From the NCBI GenBank assembly GCA_002360295.1, contig DEQI01000387.1, forward strand, positions 1 through 18,981: a stretch of DNA of 18,981 bases, given 5' to 3'. The notes under the pieces are model-generated. The model was not told the DNA's origin, did no database searches, and saw nothing but the letters and a program-made list of their open reading frames with translations. Source of the stretch: Planococcaceae bacterium UBA3370 (GTDB lineage Bacteria; Bacillota; Bacilli; Bacillales_A; Planococcaceae). The first letter of the stretch is position 1; the number at the start of each line of letters is the position of its first letter. Below are positions 7,298 through 14,391 of the stretch, piece after piece. The translations under genes and the position numbers were made by a program.

Positions 7298-7990
7298 TTA
7301 TTCTTTAATGGCTTTTATAAATCTTTTTGTTATTTCCATAGGTCTAGTGATAGCAGTACCCACTACCGCTGCATGTGCTCCTAGATCAATCACCTGCTTT
7401 AATTCTTCTGGCGTCCAAATCCCACCTTCAGCAATGATAGGAATCGGAAAATCACGAACTAAACGTTCAATTAACTTTAGATCGGGTAATTGATTATACT
7501 TTGTATATTCAGTATAACCGCTTAATGTTGTACCTAGGCAATCAAACCCTAATTGATAAGCCTCAACTGCCTCTTCATAAGTAGAACAATCCGCCATGAA
7601 AATTTGTTCTTTATAGGTTTCTCTAATTTCAGGAAATATTTCACTTATCGTCTTGCCATCAGGTCTAATTCTTTTTGTTGCATCCAGGGCAATTATATCC
7701 ACCCCCTCCTGATAAAGGAGGTCAATTTCTTTACATGTCGGCGTGATAAATACATCTGACCCTTCATACACGTTCTTTATTAATCCAATGATCGGTAATG
7801 AAACTTCTTTTTTAATTTCTTTAATATCTTCAACACTATTTGCACGAATCCCCTTAGCGCCTCCAAGCATGGCAGCATAAGCAAGTTTACTCATAATAAA
7901 AGGGCTATGAAGGGGCTCCTCTGGCAGTGCCTGGCATGAAACAATTAATTGTCCATGTATGCGATCAAATATTTTTTGCTTGCTATTCAT
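7298..7990 (-). CDS. nanE: N-acetylmannosamine-6-phosphate 2-epimerase
   Basis: NanE converts ManNAc-6-P to GlcNAc-6-P, linking sialic acid breakdown to amino sugar metabolism. The 230-aa protein is a TIM barrel of standard family length. Recognisable signatures are [18 protein letters not shown] (13-30), [13 protein letters not shown] (40-52), [17 protein letters not shown] (69-85, containing the conserved active-site Lys), [12 protein letters not shown] (101-112), [11 protein letters not shown] (150-160) and the phosphate-binding [12 protein letters not shown] (185-196), which carries the conserved Glu. The ATG at 7990 has a GGGG run 10 nt upstream. It lies 26 bp after the second permease gene and 47 bp before nanK, consistent with one transcript. 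Confidence 0.95.
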   Translation of the reverse strand: MNSKQKIFDRIHGQLIVSCQALPEEPLHSPFIMSKLAYAAMLGGAKGIRANSVEDIKEIKKEVSLPIIGLIKNVYEGSDVFITPTCKEIDLLYQEGVDIIALDATKRIRPDGKTISEIFPEIRETYKEQIFMADCSTYEEAVEAYQLGFDCLGTTLSGYTEYTKYNQLPDLKLIERLVRDFPIPIIAEGGIWTPEELKQVIDLGAHAAVVGTAITRPMEITKRFIKAIKE

Positions 7991-8016
7991 TTATATACAT
8001 CCCCATATAGAAAAAT

Positions 8017-8853
8017 TTATTTATCCGATCCAAGTGTAATTCCTTTTGTGAAATACTTTTGGAAGAAAATAAATATGAGTAGCATAGGAATTGCCGCTAC
8101 AGTAGCACCTGCCATCTTATAGGCAAAGTTCGGATTTAAATCTTGCATCAAGGTAGCGATACCTACCATTAATGTTTTCGAATTTTCACTTTGTCCTACT
8201 ACAAGTTGCCATAAATAGTCATTCCATACTTGAACAAAGTTAAGGATAAATAATGCCCCTATACCCGGTTTCGCTAGTGGAAGCATTATTTTATAAAAGA
8301 TTTTGAATTCACTAGCTCCGTCAATTTTTGCCGCTTCTCTCAATGAATCTGGAATCGTATCAAAGAAACCCTTTAATAAAAATACACCAAAAGCTGTAGC
8401 AATGTTTGGGAAAATCATCCCACTTAAAGTATTCACCATATGAAAGTCCTGAATAATTCTAAACAGCGGCACAATCATCACTTCTTTTGGAATCATGAGG
8501 CTTGAAATAAAAATAACGAAAATTATATTTTTCCCTTTAAATTTCAGCTTTGAAAATGCATAGGCTGCTAGCGAACTGACAATGATTAAAACAATTGTAG
8601 AAACGATTGCTACAAATAAACTATTATAAGCCCATGTGAATGCAGGTTGATTATTAAATACATCCGTATAGTTGCTAAAAGTAAAAGTTTTCGGGAACCA
8701 ATCGGGTGGCATTTTCACAACATCAGCGCTGTTTTTAAAAGAGCTTGTCACAAGCCAATAAAGAGGGAACAAACTGAGAATAGCAAAAAAAAGTACAATG
8801 CAATTTGCTATTATATCCAATTTTTCTCTCTTCTTCACTCTATTTTTAGACAT
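8017..8853 (-). CDS. ABC transporter permease, MalG type (sialic acid importer subunit)
   Basis: This is one of two inner-membrane subunits of a CUT1-family carbohydrate ABC importer. The 278-aa protein has six predicted membrane helices, the first at about 13-35, and the cytoplasmic EAA loop EAAKIDGASEFKIFYKIMLP (173-192) that docks on the ATPase. I prefer ATG 8853 to the GTG at 8862 because AGAGG lies 8 nt before the ATG while the GTG overlaps that site; the chosen start gives MSKNRVKKREK, a normal positively charged cytoplasmic N-terminus. It begins 11 bp after the first permease stops. Substrate is inferred from the nan genes on both sides. The sequence alone shows only a sugar-type (BPD_transp_1) permease. 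Confidence 0.92.
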   Translation of the reverse strand: MSKNRVKKREKLDIIANCIVLFFAILSLFPLYWLVTSSFKNSADVVKMPPDWFPKTFTFSNYTDVFNNQPAFTWAYNSLFVAIVSTIVLIIVSSLAAYAFSKLKFKGKNIIFVIFISSLMIPKEVMIVPLFRIIQDFHMVNTLSGMIFPNIATAFGVFLLKGFFDTIPDSLREAAKIDGASEFKIFYKIMLPLAKPGIGALFILNFVQVWNDYLWQLVVGQSENSKTLMVGIATLMQDLNPNFAYKMAGATVAAIPMLLIFIFFQKYFTKGITLGSDK

Positions 8854-8864
8854 ATTTTTCACCT

Positions 8865-9740
8865 CTAATTCTCCTTAAACATAGCTCTTAACTGTGGAAT
8901 GGATAACACTAACGTGATTAAGAACATAATGACACCTACAGCTGATGCTATACCAAGCTGATTATACTTGAAGGCATTATTATATAAATAGTACATCAGC
9001 GTTGTAGAAGCATTGTTTGGTCCTCCACCAGTTAATAGTTGGATTACAACAAATATCTTTAAAACCGCAATAATATTCATAATAATAATGTAGATAGTAG
9101 TTGGCTTAACCATTGGAACGATTATTTTAAAAACTACTTTCATTTTACTTGCTCCATCTACTTCCGCAGCCTCTAAAAGTTCCTTTGGTACCCCAATCAT
9201 TGAGGCTATATATAGAATAATTGCTTGACCGACATTTGTAGCAAATGTTACGAAGATGATCACTGGTAATACCAACTTCGTATCACCCAAGAAATTAATC
9301 GATACCATCTCCAATTCCCTTGCAATATAAGGAATTAGACCATTCGCTGGGTTCAGTAAAAAGCTCCAAATCATACTCATAACAACCATGGAAACCATTA
9401 CAGGAATATAGTAAGCGCCTCTTATAAAAGACACATATTTGGCATTTTTATCAAAAATAGCAGCTGAAACGAACAGTGCAAAAGCAACCGTTAGTGCGAC
9501 AATAAATACTACAAAAATAACTGTATTAATCGTTGATTGAATAAAAACAGGATCACTAAATAATCTTCTATAGTTTTCAAATCCAACAAATACTTCATCT
9601 TGGTAATTGATTTTAAATAAGCTTAATCTGATTCCTTCAATAATCGGGTACACTAAAAAGATTAAAAAAAGTAAAATTTGAGGGACGATAAACAAGTATC
9701 CCGTTAAATTTTCTTTATAAGATTCTTTGATGATTTTCAT
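8865..9740 (-). CDS. ABC transporter permease, MalF type (sialic acid importer subunit)
   Basis: This is the partner permease of the CUT1 importer. The 291-aa protein has six predicted membrane segments, starting at about 13-34, and carries the EAA loop EAAEVDGASKMKVVFKIIVP (190-209). A Q-L-L-T-G-G-G-P-N-N-A-S stretch near residue 235 is typical of MalF-like sugar permeases just before the last helices. AAAGGT lies about 11 nt before the ATG and no better start exists; the upstream ATGATG is closed by a TGA. A strong hairpin separates it from the solute-binding protein gene upstream, suggesting lower expression of the permeases than of the lipoprotein. Together with the next gene it forms a heterodimeric channel; no ATPase gene is present in the window. 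Confidence 0.92.
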   Translation of the reverse strand: MKIIKESYKENLTGYLFIVPQILLFLIFLVYPIIEGIRLSLFKINYQDEVFVGFENYRRLFSDPVFIQSTINTVIFVVFIVALTVAFALFVSAAIFDKNAKYVSFIRGAYYIPVMVSMVVMSMIWSFLLNPANGLIPYIARELEMVSINFLGDTKLVLPVIIFVTFATNVGQAIILYIASMIGVPKELLEAAEVDGASKMKVVFKIIVPMVKPTTIYIIIMNIIAVLKIFVVIQLLTGGGPNNASTTLMYYLYNNAFKYNQLGIASAVGVIMFLITLVLSIPQLRAMFKEN

Positions 9741-9760
9741 TCACATCATTTACCTTTCTA

Positions 9761-9792
9761 CAAATCAAGCCCCAAAAATGGGGCTTGGTTTG
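9761..9792 (-). terminator. Strong hairpin between the solute-binding protein and permease genes
   Basis: CAAGCCCCA (9766-9774) pairs perfectly with TGGGGCTTG (9779-9787) around a 4-nt loop, extended by CAAA/TTTG beyond one mismatch. On the transcribed strand no run of T follows. It therefore looks more like a partial terminator or an mRNA-stabilising 3' structure than a full stop, as is common after solute-binding protein genes. Confidence 0.7.
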
Positions 9793-9819
9793 TTGTAAAG
9801 TCATCCATCTAAAAAGCTA

Positions 9820-11208
9820 CTACTTATAAATAACTGAATCAGCCTTTGAACTATTAATGACTTCATTACCTTTAGCTTGATAACTTTCCACTACTTCTTT
9901 TGCAGTTTTAGTGCTTGTATATAAAGCCTGTAGTTCTGGATATAAAACTTGTCTTAATTGACTGTACCCTGGTACGTTTCCAGTAAAGTTAAACATGTAT
10001 TGGTCGTTAGCAGAATAGGCTGCAAAGAAAGGATTTTCTGCGCTAAATTCCTCTGCAACAGATGTTCTAACTGGTACACCATTTTTTGAAGCCTTCACAA
10101 GCTCAGGATCTGTAGAAATAAATTTTACAAAATCCTTACTCACTTTAATTCTAGTTTCATCTTTCGTATCAAAAACAGTTGCCCCTGTCACATATGTGAA
10201 TGTTAATGGGTCGCCACTTTCAGATGGAATATTCGCCAGTCTAATATCAAATTTAGGTGCTTTACCGCTTTCCATATCAGCCTTTGCATTATTGAATAAA
10301 ATTGCGTTTGTAAAACTAATTCCCAGCTGTTGATTTTGGAACATCGCATTCACATCATTTGAAGAAACAGATTCTGCACCTGGATTTGTTAATCCATTAT
10401 CATATATTTTCTTTAACCACTCTGCAGCTTTAACACCATTTTGATCATCAATGATTAAATTACCCTCGTTATCAAAGAATGCATTACCAAACATTCTTAA
10501 ATAAGCAAGATTCCAAGTATCTCCTTGATTATTTAAAGCATACAGTCCCATTGGATAAGCATTTGAATATTGATCCTTAGGCGTTTTTTCTTTCAAAGTA
10601 TTCAGAATTTCCTCAAACTCAGTTAACGTCCAAGTTTTAATTTCTTCTTCTCCACCCATATACTTTTCAAGGCCAGCTGCTTTAAACATATCAGCGTTAT
10701 AAGCTAAAGTACCTGGGTTTTGTGAGAACGGATAGAAATAAATATTATCGCCGAAAGTAACGTTATCCCAATGACTTTGTGCAATATCTTTTTTAGCTTC
10801 GTCATCCACGATATCATTTAAAGGTACTAGTGCCCCTCTATGAGCATAGTCTCCCATAGCGAAAACACTCTCAAAGAAAACATCTGGCGGCGTTCCACCA
10901 TTAAGATTTACGTTTAAAAGCTCATCCCTTTGGTCACCTGCGACTACCTCAACATTTACTTTTACTTTATAATCCTTGTATTCTTTAGCGAATCTCTCTG
11001 CAGCATGTTTAAAGAAGCTATCATAATCAGCCCCCTCTTCAGAAGCGTCTAAAACGCCCTTCCACTGCGGAGTTAACCAAACTTTAATTTCTACCTCATC
11101 ATTTGAAGCAGACTCCTTACTAGAGCCACTACTATCTGTACAACCTGCCAATATTGATAGTACAAGTACGATTGCCAAACTAAATGTTAAAAATTGCTTT
11201 TTAAACAT
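9820..11208 (-). CDS. Extracellular solute-binding lipoprotein, family 1 (probable sialic acid binding)
   Basis: The lipoprotein captures substrate outside the membrane and delivers it to the two permeases. The 462-aa product has a type II signal peptide: MFKKQF, a hydrophobic core, and lipobox L20-A-G-C23, followed by a Ser-rich linker. The mature part is typical of family 1 (CUT1) binding proteins: VEIKVWLTPQWKG near the N-terminus, FAKEYKDYKVKVNVEVV, GGTPPDVFFES, and LAYNADMFKAAGLE at the hinge-proximal region. Family 1 covers many sugars, so sialic acid is inferred from the operon; Streptococcus SatA is a comparable sialic acid binder of this class. GGGGGAG lies 6 nt before the ATG. A 107-bp gap to nanA contains a possible extra promoter, and a hairpin follows the gene. 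Confidence 0.92.
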   Translation of the reverse strand: MFKKQFLTFSLAIVLVLSILAGCTDSSGSSKESASNDEVEIKVWLTPQWKGVLDASEEGADYDSFFKHAAERFAKEYKDYKVKVNVEVVAGDQRDELLNVNLNGGTPPDVFFESVFAMGDYAHRGALVPLNDIVDDEAKKDIAQSHWDNVTFGDNIYFYPFSQNPGTLAYNADMFKAAGLEKYMGGEEEIKTWTLTEFEEILNTLKEKTPKDQYSNAYPMGLYALNNQGDTWNLAYLRMFGNAFFDNEGNLIIDDQNGVKAAEWLKKIYDNGLTNPGAESVSSNDVNAMFQNQQLGISFTNAILFNNAKADMESGKAPKFDIRLANIPSESGDPLTFTYVTGATVFDTKDETRIKVSKDFVKFISTDPELVKASKNGVPVRTSVAEEFSAENPFFAAYSANDQYMFNFTGNVPGYSQLRQVLYPELQALYTSTKTAKEVVESYQAKGNEVINSSKADSVIYK

Positions 11209-11263
11209 GAACTACTCCCCCTTATCCATCCTATTAACCTTTTATTGTTCTTCCAGTTCAAAA

Positions 11264-11292
11264 AATGTACGAAGTAATGGTTATCATGACAA
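11264..11292 (-). promoter_or_regulatory. Possible internal promoter for the solute-binding protein gene
   Basis: On the minus strand TTGTCA (plus 11287-11292) and TACATT (plus 11264-11269) are spaced by 17 bp in the nanA to binding-protein gap. The -35 matches five of six consensus bases and the -10 four of six. It would give a 5' leader of about 50 nt. AT-rich gaps often show such matches by chance. Confidence 0.3.
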
Positions 11293-11315
11293 TGCATCCC
11301 ATACCCTATGTCTAA

Positions 11316-12233
11316 TCAATTAATCGCCTTCGTATAAGTAGAAATCGCTAAATCAATTAACGCTTTTATTCCTTCAATTTTATCGAGATCTTCTCCTGAT
11401 ACTGCCTCTAATGGACCTCTTACACTGCCTATATTCACTCCATTTAATTTCAACACTTCTTTAATAGCAGAGTACATAGAGCCATTTAATGAGCATAAAG
11501 CAATAATAATGTCATTGATGTCTCGTTGAATTCCCCTCGCAGCATGGAAGTTCCCTGTTGTCACGAACTCTTCCGCCATTAAGAAAAGTTCAGGCATCAC
11601 TGCATATGTTCCACCTATTCCACCATCCGCACCGATTAATCTTCCAGAAACGTATTGTTCATCTGGTCCGTTAAAGACGATTAGGTTCTCTTCAACTGCC
11701 TTAAATCTTTCAATATCCATGACTGGCATGGAGGAATTCTTGATGCCTATCACCTTTTTATTTTCTAGTAATTTCTTAAATAGTTGCATAGAAAGGCTGT
11801 ATCCTGTTGTTTGTGGAATGTTATAAATAATAAATGGCAATTCAGTTGCATCCATAATTTCAGTCCAATATTTATAAATAGAGCTTTCAGGAAGTTTAAA
11901 ATAGATCGGTGGAATGGCCGATAAAGCATCATACCCTAAATCCTCTGCATATTTTGCTAATATCACACTGTCTCTAGTGGATGGTGCACCGACATGAGCA
12001 ATTAAAGTACACTTTCCTCTTAAACTTTCTGAAACATATTTTAATGTCGCTTTTCTTTCTTCAAGGCTTTGATAAATACATTCTCCTGAACTTCCACCGA
12101 CGTATAGACCTTTTACTTTTTTATTGAGTAAATAGCTACAGAAATCTTTTGTTCGCTGCTCTGAAATTTCCCCTACATCATCATAACAAGCATAAAAAGC
12201 AGGAAATACTCCTTTAAATTTTTCAAAGTTCAC
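11316..12233 (-). CDS. nanA: N-acetylneuraminate lyase
   Basis: NanA is a class I aldolase that splits N-acetylneuraminate into pyruvate and N-acetylmannosamine. The 305-aa protein belongs to the DapA/NAL TIM-barrel family. It shows the carboxylate-binding loop GGSSGE (46-51), Y137 in FIIYNIP and the Schiff-base lysine K165 in IGIKNSS; these two numbers coincide with those of E. coli NanA. GADGGIGGTYAVMPE (201-215) is the sequence typical of NAL enzymes. The family also contains dihydrodipicolinate synthase, but the surrounding nanE, nanK and sugar transporter genes favour NAL. Translation begins at GTG 12233 with AGGTGG about 8 nt upstream. It is the first gene of the operon, with a leader of about 148 nt from the predicted promoter, and should be repressed when preferred carbon sources are present (cre site). 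Confidence 0.94.
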   Translation of the reverse strand: MNFEKFKGVFPAFYACYDDVGEISEQRTKDFCSYLLNKKVKGLYVGGSSGECIYQSLEERKATLKYVSESLRGKCTLIAHVGAPSTRDSVILAKYAEDLGYDALSAIPPIYFKLPESSIYKYWTEIMDATELPFIIYNIPQTTGYSLSMQLFKKLLENKKVIGIKNSSMPVMDIERFKAVEENLIVFNGPDEQYVSGRLIGADGGIGGTYAVMPELFLMAEEFVTTGNFHAARGIQRDINDIIIALCSLNGSMYSAIKEVLKLNGVNIGSVRGPLEAVSGEDLDKIEGIKALIDLAISTYTKAIN

Positions 12234-12333
12234 CTTGACCCCACCTAAAAGTAATGTAATAACCCTTTATGTTCTTAACAAAAAAATAAGAAAATACAGT
12301 ATAAGTAATTTTCCTTATCCCTCCCCAGGGCAT
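12223..12333 (-). CDS. Possible 36-codon leader ORF overlapping the nanA start
   Basis: Inside the nanA leader, an ATG at 12333 opens 36 codons and stops at a TGA (12223-12225) that overlaps the first codons of nanA in another frame. GGAGG lies 12 nt upstream, slightly far. The peptide would start MPWGGIRKITYTVF and is rich in Tyr, Phe and Trp. Overlap with the nanA start would allow translational coupling, but an ORF of this length can occur by chance. Confidence 0.22.
   Translation of the reverse strand: MPWGGIRKITYTVFSYFFVKNIKGYYITFRWGQGEL
12290..12313. repeat. GAAAAT/ATTTTC inverted repeat in the nanA leader
   Basis: GAAAAT (12290-12295) and ATTTTC (12308-12313) face each other across 12 nt, downstream of the predicted transcription start. 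The same half-sites recur at the promoter, so it may be a further operator for the RpiR regulator or a weak RNA hairpin. Confidence 0.3.
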
Positions 12334-12369
12334 GACTACCACTAACCTCCAACACCCCTAATAAATTCC

Positions 12370-12383
12370 TGTTAACGCTTACA
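12370..12383 (-). promoter_or_regulatory. CcpA-binding cre site at the nan operon promoter
   Basis: Read on the minus strand the site is TGTAAGCGTTAACA, which fits the cre consensus TGWAANCGNTNWCA at every defined position. It starts four bases after the -10 element and so covers the predicted transcription start. In Firmicutes, CcpA with HPr-Ser-P bound at this position blocks initiation, so the operon should be silenced by preferred sugars. Confidence 0.9.
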
Positions 12384-12387
12384 AGTA

Positions 12388-12416
12388 ATCATATACTACC
12401 TTTTTGAAAATGTAAA
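12388..12416 (-). promoter_or_regulatory. Sigma-A promoter of the nan operon
   Basis: On the minus strand, -35 TTTACA (plus 12411-12416) and -10 TATGAT (plus 12388-12393) are separated by exactly 17 bp; each matches five of six consensus bases. Transcription should start near 12381, giving an untranslated leader of about 148 nt before nanA. Confidence 0.82.
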
Positions 12417-12458
12417 TAATTTTCTCTTTTTTTTTATTTTTGAAAAAAATTTTCAAAA
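12406..12458. promoter_or_regulatory. Candidate operators for the RpiR regulator
   Basis: A perfect palindrome with 9-nt arms, TTTTGAAAA (12438-12446) and TTTTCAAAA (12450-12458), lies 21 bp upstream of the -35. A second inverted pair, GAAAAT (12406-12411) and ATTTTC (12419-12424), straddles the -35 element. Shared half-sites at a promoter controlled by a dimeric regulator suggest operators. The assignment to the RpiR protein is inferred, and the AT-rich background weakens it. Confidence 0.45.
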
Positions 12459-12552
12459 TCATTTCGCTAGAAAAAATCAATATTTGCTAGTTTTGTATGG
12501 TTATTTGTTTCCTGCTTATATGGTAAACGCTATTTTATCACTAAATAAAAAA

Positions 12553-12585
12553 GGAATTATCTCAATTCCCCTTTGAGATAATTCC
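12553..12585 (-). terminator. Rho-independent terminator of the dinG-ypoC gene block
   Basis: GGAATTATCTCAA (12553-12565) and TTGAGATAATTCC (12573-12585) form a perfect 13-bp stem with a 7-nt loop, starting two bases after the ypoC stop on the minus strand and followed by a run of six T residues. It marks the right-hand boundary of the nan island. The stretch 12459-12552 shows no gene. Confidence 0.9.
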
Positions 12586-12586
12586 A

Positions 12587-12931
12587 TTAAGCTTTTAATC
12601 GAAGTCTAGCACAGCGTTTTTTAGTTTCTTTGTATAATTCATCTAATTGGCGATAACAAGCATATTGACCTGGCTTATTTTGAATAAAGTTCAGTCTTTC
12701 TTGTGCATTCACAGGCAGGACTTCATAATCAGCATCTGCTTTCAATTCATGTTCATCCGACACTTTTAAAACAAACTGAATAAAATGTTCAATGCCCTGC
12801 TCCATTAATGGCTTTGCTTCGCCATTTCTTGCTTCATGCGCAATATGGATTTGCTCACGTAAAGTCTCCCATTGACTGTACCATCCATCGACATGTTCTT
12901 TTTGAATCGCCTCTTTATTAACTGCAATCAT
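12587..12931 (-). CDS. ypoC: YpoC-family protein of unknown function
   Basis: The 114-aa protein is soluble and mostly helical in appearance, with no signal peptide or membrane segment. Its identity rests on position directly after nth, where Bacillus carries ypoC, and on matching size. Visible features include W17-Y-S-Q-W21 near the N-terminus, an Asp/Glu-rich middle (SDEHELKADADYEVLP), and a basic C-terminus (YKETKKRCARLRLKA). No catalytic motif is evident. Its ATG overlaps the nth stop in an ATGA junction, so translation is coupled. It is the last gene before the terminator. Confidence 0.8.
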   Translation of the reverse strand: MIAVNKEAIQKEHVDGWYSQWETLREQIHIAHEARNGEAKPLMEQGIEHFIQFVLKVSDEHELKADADYEVLPVNAQERLNFIQNKPGQYACYRQLDELYKETKKRCARLRLKA

Positions 12932-13587
12932 TGTTTCACAAGCCCTTTCTTTAACCGTTTTTGCCCTTCACGACAATCGTCTAGCAACGGGCATTCATGA
13001 CAGCCAGGATTTTGCGCCTTACAATGATAACGTCCAAAAAAGATCATTTGGTGATGTGCTCTCGACCATTTTTCAATGGGTGTCTTTTTCATAATCGTTT
13101 CTTCAACTTCCAGCACCGAATCTTTCCAGCGACATAGTCCAAGACGTTTCGATATACGCTCAACATGTGTATCAACCGCCATTGCGGGAACATCAAAAGC
13201 TACAGATAATACTACATTCGCTGTTTTTCTACCGACACCTGGTAAAGTCACTAACGCTTCTCGATTAGCAGGGATTTCGCCACCAAATTCATCGAGGAGT
13301 TTTTGGCAGAGCAACTGTATATTTTTCGCTTTATTGCGATATAAGCCAATTGACCGAATATCATTTTGCAGCTCTTCCAGTGATACCGCTAAATAATCTT
13401 CTGGTGTTTTATACTTTTTAAATAAATCTTTCGTTACTTTATTCACGAGAACGTCTGTACATTGCGCTGATAGTAGTGTTGCGATCGTTAATTCAAAGGG
13501 ATTGTCATGCACTAATTCACAATGTGCATCTGGAAACATACGATCCATCTCTGCTAAACAGTGCTCCCATTGTTTTTTTGTTAACAT
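12928..13587 (-). CDS. nth: Endonuclease III (base excision repair glycosylase/AP lyase)
   Basis: Nth removes oxidised pyrimidines and nicks the resulting abasic site. The 219-aa protein is of normal length. It has the helix-hairpin-helix LPGVGRKTANVV (115-126) with catalytic lysine K121, followed by catalytic aspartate D139 in AMAVDTHVERISKRLGL. The C-terminal [4Fe-4S] loop is intact, with C189-x6-C196-x2-C199-x5-C205. The early block FELTIATLLSAQCTD (31-45) is also typical. The ATG at 13587 has AAAGGAGA upstream. It sits between dnaD and ypoC as in Bacillus and overlaps ypoC by 4 nt. Confidence 0.97.
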   Translation of the reverse strand: MLTKKQWEHCLAEMDRMFPDAHCELVHDNPFELTIATLLSAQCTDVLVNKVTKDLFKKYKTPEDYLAVSLEELQNDIRSIGLYRNKAKNIQLLCQKLLDEFGGEIPANREALVTLPGVGRKTANVVLSVAFDVPAMAVDTHVERISKRLGLCRWKDSVLEVEETIMKKTPIEKWSRAHHQMIFFGRYHCKAQNPGCHECPLLDDCREGQKRLKKGLVKQ

Positions 13588-13599
13588 AATGCTCTCCTT

Positions 13600-14319
13600 T
13601 TAATCTCTATCCTCAAGCCAATTATAAAAAGCAGCTTTCGGTACTTCACTACGCTCTTCATTACGTACTTGTTGCTGCGATGTCATTGTACGTTTTCTAA
13701 ATTGTTCGGAATGCTGTTCTACTTGCTTTACTGATGTGAAATTTTTCTTTTTCCATTCAAACAAAATACGGTCAATATAACGTAAAGAAATTTTACCAGC
13801 AAGTACAGCTTCCTTTAATGCTTCTTTTATGATGGCAGGCGAATGATGATCATGATCCATCCACATACCGATCGTTTCTATTTCAATTGGTGACAGCAAT
13901 CGACCAAATTCCTGCTCGAACATAGTAAAAATTTCGCCTTCTTCATTTTTCTGCTCAGCATCTGAAGTAGCTAATTGTTTTGATTCTAATAGCATTAAAA
14001 TACGATCCCATAACGGATAAATGGAGTATTTTTCGTATATTTTACCGTTCGCATCAACACCTTGAGTGATTTCAAGAAAGCCTTTTTGCATCAGGCGTTG
14101 AAGCTTCATTGAAATATCATTTGCTGCAAAATGAGAGCGTGCTTTTAAATCATAAGGTGTCGGAAAATCATTACCTTCTTCATGAAATGCAATTAAATGT
14201 AAAAGTAGGATGGCTTCATCATCGGTAATATGTAACTCCTTATAAAACTGAAAAAAAAGCTGAGGAATCGTTATATTCCCCTGCTCTATCCACGTACGGA
14301 GTCGATTGTATTGATTCAT
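13600..14319 (-). CDS. dnaD: DNA replication initiation protein DnaD
   Basis: DnaD is part of the primosome of low-GC Gram-positives; it helps load the replicative helicase at oriC and at restarting forks, with DnaA, DnaB and DnaI. The 239-aa protein has both DDBH domains. The N-terminal winged helix spans about 1-105 (DDEAILLLHLIAFHEEGNDFP, then MKLQRLMQKGFLEI). The C-terminal domain spans about 131-195 (FTMFEQEFGRLLSPIEIETI and the YxxxIxxxW motif in YIDRILFEW), followed by a basic, disordered-looking tail. AAAGGAG lies 11 nt before the ATG. It is preceded by asnS with a GC-rich hairpin between them and followed 12 bp later by nth. Confidence 0.95.
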   Translation of the reverse strand: MNQYNRLRTWIEQGNITIPQLFFQFYKELHITDDEAILLLHLIAFHEEGNDFPTPYDLKARSHFAANDISMKLQRLMQKGFLEITQGVDANGKIYEKYSIYPLWDRILMLLESKQLATSDAEQKNEEGEIFTMFEQEFGRLLSPIEIETIGMWMDHDHHSPAIIKEALKEAVLAGKISLRYIDRILFEWKKKNFTSVKQVEQHSEQFRKRTMTSQQQVRNEERSEVPKAAFYNWLEDRD

Positions 14320-14349
14320 TTTCTATTGACTCCTTTCTTAGGTACATAA

Positions 14350-14371
14350 GGCGCCCGATACCTCGGGCGCC
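14350..14371 (-). terminator. GC-rich hairpin between asnS and dnaD
   Basis: GGCGCCCGA (14350-14358) and TCGGGCGCC (14363-14371) make a perfect 9-bp, nearly all-GC stem with a 4-nt loop, 20 bp after the asnS stop. On the minus strand no real T run follows. It stands out in this AT-rich sequence and may act as a partial terminator or RNA processing site. Confidence 0.6.
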
Positions 14372-14391
14372 TATACAAACTATATATTTTA

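Noticed and set aside
8854..8862. GTG at 8862 as start of the second permease
   Set aside because: It overlaps the AGAGG ribosome binding site, while ATG 8853 has proper 8-nt spacing.
12520..12534. Second cre-like site (TGGTAAACGCTATTTT) upstream of the nan promoter
   Set aside because: It misses three defined consensus positions and lies about 140 bp upstream of the predicted start.
3747..12552. Transposase, integrase or attachment-site repeats that would mark the nan island as a mobile element
   Set aside because: No such gene or flanking direct repeat was found by reading both ends, so mobility is left as an open question.
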